From assembly GCF_001695855.1 (NCBI RefSeq), contig NZ_MBSS01000030.1, positions 1-60,829 of the forward strand: DNA of 60,829 nucleotides. Direction: 5' to 3'. The stretch comes from Ensifer sp. LC163 (GTDB lineage: Bacteria; Pseudomonadota; Alphaproteobacteria; Rhizobiales; Rhizobiaceae). Below are positions 9,650 to 18,776 of this stretch, piece after piece; the first letter of the stretch is position 1, and the number at the start of each line of letters is the position of its first letter. Below the pieces are notes generated by a model that saw only the letters and a program-made list of their open reading frames with translations, was not told the DNA's origin and ran no database searches. The position numbers and the translations under genes are program-made.

Positions 9650-9676
9650 GGCGTCCCCCAATCCCTGGAGACTGAA

Positions 9677-10558
9677 ATGTCCAAGCAAGCCTTTGTCGCG
9701 CTCGTCACCTGTTTCAACGACGATGAGACAATCAACTACGAAGCAACGCGCGCCCAAGTCCGCCGACAGGTCGACGCCGGCAACAACATCATGTGCGCGG
9801 GCACCAACGGTGACTTCAGTGCCCTCACCTTCGAAGAAAAAGTTCGCCTGACGACGGAGGTGGTTGATGAAGTCGCCGGTCGCGTCAAGGTAATCGTCAA
9901 TGCGGGCATGCCCGCCACCTTCGAAACGCTGAAGCTCTCACGCGAATTCGACCGCATCGGCGTCGACGGTATCGCCGTGATAACGCCGTTCTTCATCGCC
10001 TGCACTCAGGACGGTCTGATCCGTCACTTCTCGACCGTCGCCGATGCCGTCGAAACGCCCGTCTATCTCTACGACATTCCCGCCCGCACGCAGAACCACA
10101 TCGAGCCGGAGACCGCCCGCACGCTGTCGCGCCACGGTAACATCGCCGGCATCAAGGATTCGGGCGGAGCGAAAGAAACGCTTGAGGCCTATCTCGAAGT
10201 GGCCGGAGACGTGAAGGGTTTCGAAGTCTACTCCGGCCCCGACCATCTGGTCCTCTGGGCGCTGCAGAACGGCGCCGCCGGATGCATATCGGGCCTCGGC
10301 AATGCCATGCCGAACGTTCTGGCGGGGATTTTGAACGCCTTCAACACCGGCGATATCGCCGAAGCCGAGCGGCAACAGGCGATCTACTCCGCCTTCCGTA
10401 CGGATCTGTACGCCCTCGGCTTCGCGCCTGCGATGGTCAAGCGCTCGCTCTATCTGCAGGACGCCTCCGTCGGCGCCAGCCGCCAGCCGGCCCTTTTGCC
10501 CAACAGGAATCAAGACGCCCAGATCGAGGAAATTCTGCGCCGGTACGAGCTCCTGTGA
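9677..10558 (+). CDS. DapA/NanA-family (dihydrodipicolinate synthase superfamily) lyase
   Basis: A 293-aa class I aldolase-type TIM-barrel protein. The Schiff-base lysine is K160 (AGIKDSGG) and the catalytic tyrosine is Y132 (YLYDIPAR), matching E. coli DapA spacing. The substrate loop reads AGTNGDFS at 41-48, neither the GTTGE of DapA nor the GSTGE of sialate lyase, so the substrate is probably another 2-keto-3-deoxy acid. Lysine biosynthesis is unlikely in this context. The family either condenses pyruvate with an aldehyde or cleaves the reverse product. Last gene of the rightward importer operon, 27 bases after the ATPase gene. Confidence 0.85.
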   Translation: MSKQAFVALVTCFNDDETINYEATRAQVRRQVDAGNNIMCAGTNGDFSALTFEEKVRLTTEVVDEVAGRVKVIVNAGMPATFETLKLSREFDRIGVDGIAVITPFFIACTQDGLIRHFSTVADAVETPVYLYDIPARTQNHIEPETARTLSRHGNIAGIKDSGGAKETLEAYLEVAGDVKGFEVYSGPDHLVLWALQNGAAGCISGLGNAMPNVLAGILNAFNTGDIAEAERQQAIYSAFRTDLYALGFAPAMVKRSLYLQDASVGASRQPALLPNRNQDAQIEEILRRYELL

Positions 10559-10725
10559 CCGGCGCCACCTTTCGCCATCGCCGTTAAATCCCTCCAACGC
10601 CGTCGATGGGCCTGCGACGAAACCATCTGAAGGCAGGCGGCATTTGCACGGTGAGGGGAGTGGCAAGATAGGATGGTCGCCGGGATACCAGCCACGAGGA
10701 TGTGCCATCGGCCGTGCGTTGTCGA

Positions 10726-11847
10726 TTACGCCGCGTCCTCGTCGGCAACCCTGCTTTCAAAAATCGCTCTTGCGGCCGCAGCTAACAGATCGGTCTGAGA
10801 GATTAGCCCCAGGACATGGCTGTTTTCATCGACGATGATGACGGCGTGTATCCTGCCGCTCGTCAAAGCGGGCAGAAGGCTCATGGCCCGGTCCTGCGGG
10901 CCGGCTGTTACCGGCACCGCGAGACTGTTGGAAAGCGTCGTGCCGGCTTGTGAGAGCTCTCTCAGCCCAACTGTGCCCACGAGCCGATCATCCCCGTCCT
11001 TGACCGGCAGAATGCGAACATTGTGCTTGAGCAGAAGCGAGCGCGCCAAATCACTGTTGTCTTCATCACGCACGCTGATGACGTCGCGCGACATGATATC
11101 GCGGCACAGAATATTTGGTGTCGCGCGGATCGCAGCCTGCAATTCCACCTGCCGCAACAGCCGATCGAGGTCGTCGCGACTAATGTCGAAAGTCTCCTCG
11201 AGCGCCTCGAGTGCCGCGTCGACGTCAGCACTCGTGAAACCGACACGTCGATCCGACGGTGGGTCAACTGTCTGATGGGCATTCGAAACCGGCGCCGCCA
11301 CATGAGGGTAGTTGCGTCTGGCGAGCTTGTGAAACAGGACGCCGAGCGCAACCAGCAGGCACGAATTGAGCGCAACGGGCACCAGAGGGAACCAAAGGCC
11401 CCAATTTGCAACGACCGGACCTCCAAGCACCGCCGTCAAGGCGGCAGCGCCGCCTGGCGGATGGAGGCAGCGGGCAAATGACATGGCAGCGATTGCAAGC
11501 GCAACACCGATACCGGTCGCAACTAGCGGGTCCGGTATAAGCATCGCTGACAGGACGCCGATAAACGCTGAGATCGTATTGCCCCCGATGATTGACCAGG
11601 GCTGAGCAAGTGGACTGGCCGGCACAGCGAACAGGAGAACTGCGGACGCACCCATGGGCGCCACGATCAGCGGAAGGCTGGCACCAGCACCGAAAAAGCT
11701 GCCGCTAATCATACCGGTCAACAGGATGCCAACCAGTGCCCCGAGGCAGCCGAGCAGACGCTCGCGCAATGTGGCTCCGGCAAGAATTGGCACAAAGAAA
11801 CGCCGGGGCGGCCTTGCGGGCGGCACGATGTTGGGTGAATCGACCAT
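10726..11847 (-). CDS. HPP family membrane protein with tandem CBS domains
   Basis: A 373-aa protein. The N-terminal half carries four hydrophobic segments of the HPP family, with the naming motif in CLHPPGGAAALTAVLGG. The C-terminal half has two CBS motifs (DIMSRDVISV... and the later VILGLISQTDLL-like end). HPP proteins are integral membrane proteins, some implicated in nitrite transport in plastids and cyanobacteria; CBS pairs usually bind adenosyl ligands. The ATG at 11847 is preferred because the frame upstream overlaps the LysR gene and has no membrane character. It runs convergently to the lyase gene. The function in this strain is unknown. Confidence 0.8.
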   Translation of the reverse strand: MVDSPNIVPPARPPRRFFVPILAGATLRERLLGCLGALVGILLTGMISGSFFGAGASLPLIVAPMGASAVLLFAVPASPLAQPWSIIGGNTISAFIGVLSAMLIPDPLVATGIGVALAIAAMSFARCLHPPGGAAALTAVLGGPVVANWGLWFPLVPVALNSCLLVALGVLFHKLARRNYPHVAAPVSNAHQTVDPPSDRRVGFTSADVDAALEALEETFDISRDDLDRLLRQVELQAAIRATPNILCRDIMSRDVISVRDEDNSDLARSLLLKHNVRILPVKDGDDRLVGTVGLRELSQAGTTLSNSLAVPVTAGPQDRAMSLLPALTSGRIHAVIIVDENSHVLGLISQTDLLAAAARAIFESRVADEDAA

Positions 11848-11908
11848 GGGGTTTTCCGTTACTGGCGGTGCGTTCGAAATCGAGATAGCCGATTGCCGGT
11901 TCGAGAAA

Positions 11909-12793
11909 TCAGCGTGCGTACGGGCCGGGATTGGCCAGCATCGCGTGATGCAGGATCTCGACCGCCGGGGAGCGACTGCCCTTGCGGCAGATAAGCAGTG
12001 TCTGGACATCGCGCAACGGGTATATCCTGACCGCACCCGGCCAATCCATGAGATCAAATACGGATCTCGGCATCACACCGATCGCGTCGCCCGCTGCGAC
12101 GCTTGCCAGCATCGCGTGGTAGGACGAGACTTCCGTGGTCGTTATCGACCCGGCTGACCTGGTCCAGGTTTCCGCCACGCGCCGATAGGTGCAGCCGGGC
12201 TCAAGCGCTGCCAAGGAAGTGACCCGCACGTCGGCAGCCGTCGTGATCGGCGGGTGGGAAGCGGGCAATACGATGAGCACCTCCTCCCGGTAGATCGGCT
12301 CCGCATCAAGATCATCTGATATCTCTGACCGTGCATCGACAATGTCGGCTGGCATCCGTGCGATCAAGGCGCAGTCGATTTCCTCGGCAAGGACAGCGCG
12401 GGTCAATTCCTCCGACGAACCCATTGTCAATCGCACGGCGATATCCGGATGGGCCAGATTGAATGCCTGCAGCACCAGTGGCAGACGTGTGGCGGCGGTA
12501 CTTTCCATGCTGCCTACCCGCAGCATGTTGGGCATCGCCGAAGGCTTGAGCGCGTCGCGCGCTTCCTTGCCTAGCGCGAGCAGACGGCTGGCATAGGACC
12601 GAAACGTTCGACCATCGCGCGTCAAGGTCATCTTCTTGCCTTGGCGACTGAAGAGTTCGACGCCCAGTTCCTCCTCAAGGGCACGAACGCGGTTCGTCAC
12701 ATTGGATGGTGCGCGACCCGCCGCAGTGGCTGCCCGCGTCACGCTGGCATGCTCGGCGACCGCCAGAAAGATTTCGAGACTCGTGAAGTCCAT
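11909..12793 (-). CDS. LysR family transcriptional regulator
   Basis: A 294-aa LysR-type regulator. The N-terminal helix-turn-helix is clear (MDFTSLEIFLAVAEHASVTR, AATAAGRAPSNVTNRVRALE, LFSRQGKKMTLT), followed by the periplasmic-binding-like effector domain (LRVGSMESTAATRLP). The ATG at 12793 is chosen because it gives the canonical N-terminus; the upstream extension has no family similarity. It lies 118 bp from the divergent cyclo-ligase-like gene and 61 bp upstream of the HPP-CBS gene on the same strand, so it probably controls one or both. Confidence 0.88.
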   Translation of the reverse strand: MDFTSLEIFLAVAEHASVTRAATAAGRAPSNVTNRVRALEEELGVELFSRQGKKMTLTRDGRTFRSYASRLLALGKEARDALKPSAMPNMLRVGSMESTAATRLPLVLQAFNLAHPDIAVRLTMGSSEELTRAVLAEEIDCALIARMPADIVDARSEISDDLDAEPIYREEVLIVLPASHPPITTAADVRVTSLAALEPGCTYRRVAETWTRSAGSITTTEVSSYHAMLASVAAGDAIGVMPRSVFDLMDWPGAVRIYPLRDVQTLLICRKGSRSPAVEILHHAMLANPGPYAR

Positions 12794-12911
12794 TATCAGC
12801 CTGCAGGAAGAATGAAACTGCCTTATTGTTCTCGATGTCGGAATGACAATCAAGGCGGCCGCAGGAATTGGATTTCGAAACTTCGCCGGATCAAGAGAAA
12901 GGCAGACGATC

Positions 12912-13583
12912 ATGAACGGAAACAATGAGGACGACATTTCGCCGACCTATTCGTCGTCACCATGTCGCATGAACGAGGTGGATCCTACCTATATCGGTCT
13001 CGGAGAGGCCGAACCGAACTCGACCTACGAATGGCGCAAACCGTTGCGTCAAGCGCTGATCAATTCGAGACAGACCCCACTTGCTGCGGAACGCGCAGTG
13101 TGGTCACAGGCGATCCAGGCGGCGATTGATCCACTCGTGCCTGACGTCGAGGGCAAGGCGATTGCTCTTTATTGGCCGTTTCGTGGCGAACCGGACCTGC
13201 GCCCCTGGATGAACGCGCTCGTTGAGCGCGGAGCCCTCTGTCTGTTGCCGGTCGTTGTTGCCAAAGCGCAGCCGTTGAGTTTTCGATCATGGCGACCGGG
13301 CGAACCGCTGGAAAGAGGCGTCTGGGGCATCCCGGTGCCGGCCGGCGGACAGCCTGTCGAACCGTCGGTCGTCGTTGCACCTGTGGTGGGTTTCGACAAG
13401 GACGGTTTTCGCCTGGGCTACGGCGGCGGCTATTATGACCGCACGCTGGCCGTTCTCAGGCCAAAACCACTTGTGATCGGAGTGGGTTTCGAACGGCAGA
13501 AGATCGAGAGCATTCGTCCGCAATGGCACGACATTGCCATGGACGCGATCGTCACCGAAATGCGGACACGGTTGCGAACATGA
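12912..13583 (+). CDS. 5-formyltetrahydrofolate cyclo-ligase family protein
   Basis: A 223-aa protein ending in the cyclo-ligase signature GFDKDGFRLGYGGGYYDRTL (residues about 160-180), including the ATP-binding glycine/tyrosine loop. The enzyme converts 5-formyl-THF to 5,10-methenyl-THF using ATP. The N-terminal 45 residues are unlike the housekeeping enzyme, and there is no nearby folate or one-carbon gene, so this may be a specialised paralogue. Divergent from the LysR gene. The ATG at 12912 follows a weak AAAGGCAG site; upstream starts are possible. Confidence 0.8.
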   Translation: MNGNNEDDISPTYSSSPCRMNEVDPTYIGLGEAEPNSTYEWRKPLRQALINSRQTPLAAERAVWSQAIQAAIDPLVPDVEGKAIALYWPFRGEPDLRPWMNALVERGALCLLPVVVAKAQPLSFRSWRPGEPLERGVWGIPVPAGGQPVEPSVVVAPVVGFDKDGFRLGYGGGYYDRTLAVLRPKPLVIGVGFERQKIESIRPQWHDIAMDAIVTEMRTRLRT

Positions 13584-13622
13584 GGCCAATGCACGGGCCT
13601 GCGCCTACTCTCGGGCCGGTGG

Positions 13623-13949
13623 TCAAACGGTTGAAACCAACAGCCCCCCTAGCTGCAAATAGACGCAAAGGGCGACGGTCGAGATGATGAGCGAGGTCGT
13701 CTGCGACATCAGCCGGCCAGCCACAAGCGAAAGTCCCACTCCAAACAACACGGCTGCCACGCCAAGCCACAGACCCTGATAGCTGAACACCAGTCCGAGC
13801 GCGGTCAGGCCGACGGACGTCGCGACAGTTGCCCGCACCGCGTTGCCGCGCGCCACCTGGACATGCTCGCTCAATACGGAGCAGACCCCCTTGAGACTGA
13901 GCCCCATCGAAATGCTCAGCAACAGCGATAGCAGCAATCCATTCCACAT
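13623..13949 (-). CDS. Small hypothetical membrane protein
   Basis: A 108-aa protein, not recognised. It is almost entirely hydrophobic, with about three membrane segments (residues 3-20, 45-65, 70-105), and has GGAGAG just before the ATG at 13949. Convergent with the cyclo-ligase-like gene. The good ribosome-binding site and unbroken hydrophobic character support a real gene; the function cannot be stated. Confidence 0.55.
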   Translation of the reverse strand: MWNGLLLSLLLSISMGLSLKGVCSVLSEHVQVARGNAVRATVATSVGLTALGLVFSYQGLWLGVAAVLFGVGLSLVAGRLMSQTTSLIISTVALCVYLQLGGLLVSTV

Positions 13950-14166
13950 CGTCTCTCCAACCCTTGAGCTCGTGCGCCAGATGGAGAGAAGCAAAAGGCG
14001 GGCCATCCGGCGACACCTCGCTTCGGCGCGCTTAAACCTACGCAAAAGGAAACGGTTTGCGGGAAAATCCGGCACGCGGCCGGGCAGATTGCTCGTTCGT
14101 TGTGCAGATCAAGCAATCGCAGCGAGGGCTTCAGCAAGATCATCCCTCAGATCCCGCTCGCGCAAT

Positions 14167-14637
14167 TCACCTGAGCGTTCTTTGTTGGAACGCAAGTTCA
14201 ATACGGCGAGATCGCGACCACCGCCGCTTTTCTCCCGCTCTGGCATGAATGCACTGCAGACAACGGATCGCCGCCGCTGCAAAGACCTGAGCGCGTTGCC
14301 GCAGACGCTTTTCGTGCTCGCGCTCGCAAAGGTCGAGGTGTCGCTCGATCAGGAATTCGCAGAGCACCGCTGCCGAAATTGGCTCACCCACTGGTCGCGG
14401 CACGAGCCCCGACGGCGCGGTAAAGGGAACATCGGCATCTCGCCAATGGCGAACGCTTCTGGACCCATGCCTTCGAATAAACGCGTGAGCGTCATTGCGG
14501 ATGACGCAGTGAGCGCGGATCTCGGCATCGACCTTTTGAGCCAGGCGGGCAATCGGGCGCGCTTCAGTCTCGTGGCGTAGGAACCGGGCGCAACGGAAGT
14601 CAGGGCGACGTGGGCGGTCGTCAGCGACACGAACCAT
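14167..14637 (-). CDS. Hypothetical protein, basic, Cys-containing
   Basis: A 156-aa reading frame, not recognised. Codon choice is rich in G/C at third positions and there is no internal stop. It is arginine-rich, with a CEREHEKRLRQRAQ stretch and an RCLQCIHAR segment carrying a CxxC pair near the C-terminus. Its ATG overlaps the end of the upstream DUF6522-like gene by 17 bases on the same strand, suggesting coupled translation. Competing frames on both strands are also open here, so coding status is uncertain. Confidence 0.35.
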   Translation of the reverse strand: MVRVADDRPRRPDFRCARFLRHETEARPIARLAQKVDAEIRAHCVIRNDAHAFIRRHGSRSVRHWRDADVPFTAPSGLVPRPVGEPISAAVLCEFLIERHLDLCEREHEKRLRQRAQVFAAAAIRCLQCIHARAGEKRRWSRSRRIELAFQQRTLR

Positions 14638-14950
14638 GGTTACCGTGACGGCGGCGCCAACTGGCCAGACGCTCGCGATCAAACGAGAAAACTTCGTCCA
14701 TCACCGTTCCGTCGGCAGAAACCGTCGCGGTCCAGAGGCGACCCCCGCATCGCAACGTTAGTCTGAATGTTCCAGAGTGCTCACCTTGACCGATCTCGAC
14801 CTGGCTTTTGACTTCCCCGCGGCTCAGGCGGTTCTTCAACTCCGTCGGCGGCAGGCGGAGTGCTGACGACATCGTTGCTGCCGGAACGGAAAAATCACCG
14901 CCGGCGTCGCGCTCGACACGTAAAACCCGTCTTTTTGTCAGCGTCAGCAT
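14621..14950 (-). CDS. Small hypothetical protein, resembles DUF6522
   Basis: A 109-aa protein. The central part (LPPTELKNRLSRGEVKSQVE, then GTFRLTLRCGGRLWTATVS) resembles the DUF6522 family of small cytoplasmic alphaproteobacterial proteins, as judged from memory rather than alignment. AGGAAGAG lies 9 bases before the ATG. The function is unknown. Confidence 0.5.
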   Translation of the reverse strand: MLTLTKRRVLRVERDAGGDFSVPAATMSSALRLPPTELKNRLSRGEVKSQVEIGQGEHSGTFRLTLRCGGRLWTATVSADGTVMDEVFSFDRERLASWRRRHGNHGSCR

Positions 14951-15164
14951 TGAACTGCTCTTCCTGAGGATGCGGCTCTCTCGATGAGGCGCAAAGCGCC
15001 GATGTTCGCCCTCTTCGAGGTTTCAATCTTCGCGCTACCAGCCAAGCCAAGGCAATAGCAAATGGTCGTAAAAAGGGATCTCAGACCTGTTTCCAACGAT
15101 GAAGGACTGTTGTGACAAATAAGGGTACGCGGGCATCCATCCTGATCACCATGGTCATCACGGC

Positions 15165-15914
15165 ATGCGAGCTCACAGATCACAACAAAACCGCTTCTGG
15201 CCATCAGAAGGTCCTCGCCAGTCGCCGTTCATGCTTTCGTCGCGCAATGCGGAAATTTCCGCAAAACTCGCCGCCGATCTCCCCAACGTTGTTGTCTCAG
15301 TCGACAACCAGACGATCATCGATGAGTGCGATACCGTCGTCCTTGCGATCCGGCCGCAGATTGCCGAAGCGGTCATCCGCCCCCTCCGGTTCCGCAACGG
15401 CCAGAAGGTAATCAGCGTCATCGCCGCAACCGGCCGACCCGTGCTATCGGACTGGATCGGGGCGGACGTGCACCTGACCCAGGCTATTCCACTGCCTTTT
15501 GTGTCCAGGCGGAAAGGTGTCACGGCCGTCTATCCGCCGGATCGCGAAACCGCTGCGATCTTCAATGCGCTCGGCAACGCCGTCGAATGCGATACCAGGG
15601 AAGAATACGATCTCCTCGCGGCGGCGAGCGCCTTGATGGGCACCTATTTCGGGATCATGCAGCGCACGACGGAGTGGCTCGCCGATCAAGGGCTGCCGGA
15701 AGAAAAAGCCCGCGCCTATCTCGCTCCCCTGTTCGTGGAGCTGTCACAAACGGCGGCCGCGGCGGGCGAGGACGTTGCTTTCATCGAGCTCAGCCGCGAG
15801 TTTTCCACCAAGGGTGGATTGAATGAGCAAGCTTTCCGGGACTTCGAGCAAGAAGGCGGATCAGACGCTCTGGCGCGAGCGCTTACCAATGTGCATGCGC
15901 GAATTAAGGGTTAG
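15165..15914 (+). pseudogene. Pyrroline-5-carboxylate reductase-like (ProC) protein lacking its N-terminal Rossmann motif
   Basis: A frame of 249 aa whose residues from about 22 on look like ProC-family NADP oxidoreductases. It shows SSRNAEISAKLAADLPNVVV, CDTVVLAIRPQIAEAVIRPL, and the C-terminal dimerisation domain with STKGGLNEQAF. The usual first 25-30 residues, with the GxGxxG dinucleotide-binding loop, are missing. The preceding DNA (15112-15165) has no such motif in any frame, although the frame starting at 15112 is open there, so a frameshift or replacement is possible. Without that loop the enzyme should not bind cofactor normally. Probably a decayed gene. Confidence 0.6.
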
Positions 15915-15979
15915 TTTTCGAGAGGATCGCCTTCATTGCCGCGATCGATGATCCGGAAAATCCTGTTCGGTCCGCCTTT

Positions 15980-17590
15980 TTACAGTTGAACTGCTTTGCC
16001 TTGCATCCGCCGAGCGGGTGCCCTTGCACATCGGGACAATCCGATCTTGATGCCGACCAGCAGGGGGGCGGCGATCAGAAAAAGCAGGGCGACTGCGTTG
16101 AACGCAGTGTCGAAGGCAATCACCGTCGACTGACCTGTCACGACCCGGCCCAAAAGGCTCGTCGCGGCCCGGCTTGCGGCGGCTCCTTCCATCCCTTTCG
16201 CCATCAGCATGGCTGTGGTGGCCTTCAGCCGTTCGAGGACCGCAATCTCCCCTGCGGTCACGTCGGCGGCAAGCACTGCGACATTGGCGGCGACGTTGTG
16301 ATCGATCAATGTCTGGAGGCCTGCGACCCCGATAAGTCCGCCAAGCTGGCGACCCGTATTGAACAGGCCGATCCCGGAAGCGAGGTTTCGGCTGTTGAGG
16401 TTGCTGAAGGCAATCAGGGTAATCGATAGAAACAGGAAGCCAAGACCCAGACCGCGCAACAGGATCGCTGCCATCATATCGTCCGCGCCACTCTCGCTGG
16501 TCGAGCCTGACAGCATCCACATCGCTCCCATGATCATCAGGATGCCAAAGGGCACCGTGGCAAAAGGAGGAAGGTGGCAGGCCTGCATCAGGAAGGCGGC
16601 CAGAAGAAGCGCGCCGATGAAGAGTGCGCCGCTCGGCAACAGGAGCTGCCCGGCGTCGGTAGGGGTGAACGCGAGAACGGACACGGCAAATGACGGAATG
16701 AGGAAGGCGCTCCCGAACAATGCGGCGCCGGCAACGAAGCTGACGATGAAGGCGAAGCTGAAATCCTCCGATCTGAACAGGGTAAAGTCGAGCAGGCCCT
16801 GACCTTCAGCGAGTATCTGCTGGCCGAGAAACGCCAGCAGCGTGGCCGTACCAATCACCGTTAGCCACAGGATGCGCGGCTCCTCGAACCAATCCCATCG
16901 GCTGCCCTGGCCGAGGACATAAGTGCCGCAGAAGAGCGTGACGGACATCAATGTGAAGCCGATCCAGTCAAACGGTCGTTGCGCGGTCCTGGCGGGCATT
17001 GGTCCGTCTGCAATCAGCAGGAGCCCGGCCGCGGCAAGCGACACCGGGACGATGCTGAAGAAGATCCACATCCAGGATTGGCTGTCTAATAACCATCCCT
17101 GAAGGGCCGGCGCGATGGTCGCGGGCGCGACAACGGCTCCCATGGCGAACAATGCTTGCAGCACCGGCTGGCGGGTTCGAGGATAGGCAAGGAAGATAAT
17201 CGCCTGGCCGCTAACCAGCAGGGTGCCGCCGGAGAAGCCCTGGATCAGGCGAAGGCCGACCAGCAGGTCCAGGCGAGCTGTCATGGCGGCAATGGCGCAC
17301 GCCATGCCCATGGCAAGTGTCGAGCCAAGGATCAGCGCCCGCGGATTGATGCGGCTAAGCAGCCAAGGGGTCGCCATGAAGCCGATGAGCTTGAGAGTTG
17401 TGTATCCGATGTCCAGCCAGGCGAACTCATCAGGCGTCGCATAGGTGTCGCCGATGATATCACCGCGCCCGAGCGACAGGGCGGTGCTGGCAATTGCCTC
17501 CGTCAGTGCGGCAAGCACGATGCCCGCGACAAGAAGGGCCCCGGTTGTCGATCTCTCACGGCTCGGGATCGCGGTGACGGCCGTCGTCAT
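15980..17590 (-). CDS. MFS transporter, DHA2 (EmrB-like, 14 TM) family
   Basis: A 536-aa inner-membrane transporter with about fourteen hydrophobic segments. The family motif occurs around GLRLIQGFSGGTLLVSGQ. DHA2 members use the proton gradient to pump drugs, bile salts or metabolites and usually work with a membrane-fusion protein. Its start overlaps the stop of the HlyD/EmrA-type gene by 4 bases (ATGA), so the two are translationally coupled. No outer-membrane TolC-type gene is in the window. Confidence 0.88.
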   Translation of the reverse strand: MTTAVTAIPSRERSTTGALLVAGIVLAALTEAIASTALSLGRGDIIGDTYATPDEFAWLDIGYTTLKLIGFMATPWLLSRINPRALILGSTLAMGMACAIAAMTARLDLLVGLRLIQGFSGGTLLVSGQAIIFLAYPRTRQPVLQALFAMGAVVAPATIAPALQGWLLDSQSWMWIFFSIVPVSLAAAGLLLIADGPMPARTAQRPFDWIGFTLMSVTLFCGTYVLGQGSRWDWFEEPRILWLTVIGTATLLAFLGQQILAEGQGLLDFTLFRSEDFSFAFIVSFVAGAALFGSAFLIPSFAVSVLAFTPTDAGQLLLPSGALFIGALLLAAFLMQACHLPPFATVPFGILMIMGAMWMLSGSTSESGADDMMAAILLRGLGLGFLFLSITLIAFSNLNSRNLASGIGLFNTGRQLGGLIGVAGLQTLIDHNVAANVAVLAADVTAGEIAVLERLKATTAMLMAKGMEGAAASRAATSLLGRVVTGQSTVIAFDTAFNAVALLFLIAAPLLVGIKIGLSRCARAPARRMQGKAVQL

Positions 17591-18684
17591 GATCCCCTCC
17601 CCAGCTCGATCGCGACGCGCGCGGAAAGGCCTGACACGAGACGGCCGGGAAGCGGATTGCCGGCAAAGCGGATCTTCACCGGAACGCGCTGGACGACACG
17701 AACGAAGTTGCCTGTGGCGTTGTCGGCGGGGAGCAGGCTGAAGGCAGACCCGCTGCCTGGCGCAAAACTGTCGACCACGCCCTCAAGGGCCTCGTTGGGA
17801 TAACCGTCAACGCGAATGCGAACGCGCTGGCCGTGCCGGATATGTTCGAGCTGGGTTTCCTTGAAGTTCGCCACGACCGACACGCCGGCGACCGGAACGA
17901 TATCAAGCAAGGCGTTGCCCGGCGCTACAAGCCTGCCGACGCGAACCTGGCGGTTGCCGACAACACCGGAGACAGGCGCGCGAACCACTGTGCTTTCGAG
18001 ATCGATCTGGGCTAAATCGCGAGCGGCCTCTGCCTGCGCCACGGCCGCAACGGCCGCTTCGCGCTGCGCTGCCAGGACGGCGATGCGTTGCTGTTGAGCC
18101 TCGACCGTTGCGGAGGCGGCGGATACGCTCGCCTCGGCTCTCGACCGCGCCGCGTCGCTTTCATCGACATGCGCCTGACTGATCGTCTTGCTGCGGATAA
18201 GCTCACGTCGACGCCCATAGGCCTTGGTCGCCAGATTCATCTCAGCGACGGCCGAACGTCTCTGAGCTTCGGCCTGTCGAATGAGCGCCCGCTGAAGCTC
18301 AGACTCCGCATCAACATTGATGAGGCGGGCTTGAGCGGCTTCCACATTCGCGACCGCCTGGGCAAGCCGTGCCCTGTAATCTCGATCATCGATCCGGAAC
18401 AGCACCTGCCCTGTGCTTACGGTCTGGTTGTCATCAACCTCCACCGTCGTGACGTAGCCCCCAACTTTTGGGGCAAGCGAGGTAACATCTCCGCGCACAT
18501 ATGCATTGTCGGTCGATACCTCGCCGCTCGGACGAGCCCAGGCCCATCCGCCAGCAACGGCTATCACGGCGCCAAGGCACAGAAGCAGACCGACGATCTT
18601 TTTCTTGTTGGCTGGCGCGACGGCGTCACCGATCGCGGCGCGCTTGCCTGCGACGATGGCGGCCTTGTCCTCGAGCGAATCCAT
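17587..18684 (-). CDS. HlyD/EmrA-type membrane fusion protein
   Basis: A 365-aa periplasmic adaptor. It has a short cytoplasmic N-terminus, one membrane segment at about 27-48 (KIVGLLLCLGAVIAVAGGWA), then the biotinyl-lipoyl halves (TSLAPKVGGYVTTVEVDDNQ, APVSGVVGNRQVRVGRLVAP) around a long alanine-rich coiled coil (about residues 100-210). It links the EmrB-type pump to an outer-membrane channel. First of the two efflux genes, separated from the upstream cupin gene by a 10-bp-stem hairpin. Confidence 0.88.
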   Translation of the reverse strand: MDSLEDKAAIVAGKRAAIGDAVAPANKKKIVGLLLCLGAVIAVAGGWAWARPSGEVSTDNAYVRGDVTSLAPKVGGYVTTVEVDDNQTVSTGQVLFRIDDRDYRARLAQAVANVEAAQARLINVDAESELQRALIRQAEAQRRSAVAEMNLATKAYGRRRELIRSKTISQAHVDESDAARSRAEASVSAASATVEAQQQRIAVLAAQREAAVAAVAQAEAARDLAQIDLESTVVRAPVSGVVGNRQVRVGRLVAPGNALLDIVPVAGVSVVANFKETQLEHIRHGQRVRIRVDGYPNEALEGVVDSFAPGSGSAFSLLPADNATGNFVRVVQRVPVKIRFAGNPLPGRLVSGLSARVAIELGRGS

Positions 18685-18717
18685 TTTCTCAGTTCCTGCT
18701 GGGTGTGGGTGACCGCG

Positions 18718-18753
18718 GGGCAGCCTTTAGACGGGAATTGCCGAAGGCTGCCC
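18718..18753. terminator. 10-bp-stem hairpin between cupin and efflux genes
   Basis: GGGCAGCCTT at 18718-18727 is exactly complementary to AAGGCTGCCC at 18744-18753, with a 16-base loop. There is no T-run on either strand. It lies just downstream of the cupin stop and probably limits read-through or stabilises the transcript. Confidence 0.5.
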
Positions 18754-18776
18754 GCGCGGAAAAACGTTCGATGCGG

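Noticed and set aside
9677-10558. Assignment of the DapA-family gene as a sialic acid lyase (NanA) because a sialidase-like gene is nearby
   Set aside because: The substrate loop is AGTNGD rather than the GSTGE-type loop of sialate lyases, and no ManNAc kinase or epimerase gene is present.
13843-14580. Rightward open frame (245 codons)
   Set aside because: Mixed, non-family-like translation with a poor start, crossing several better-supported leftward genes.
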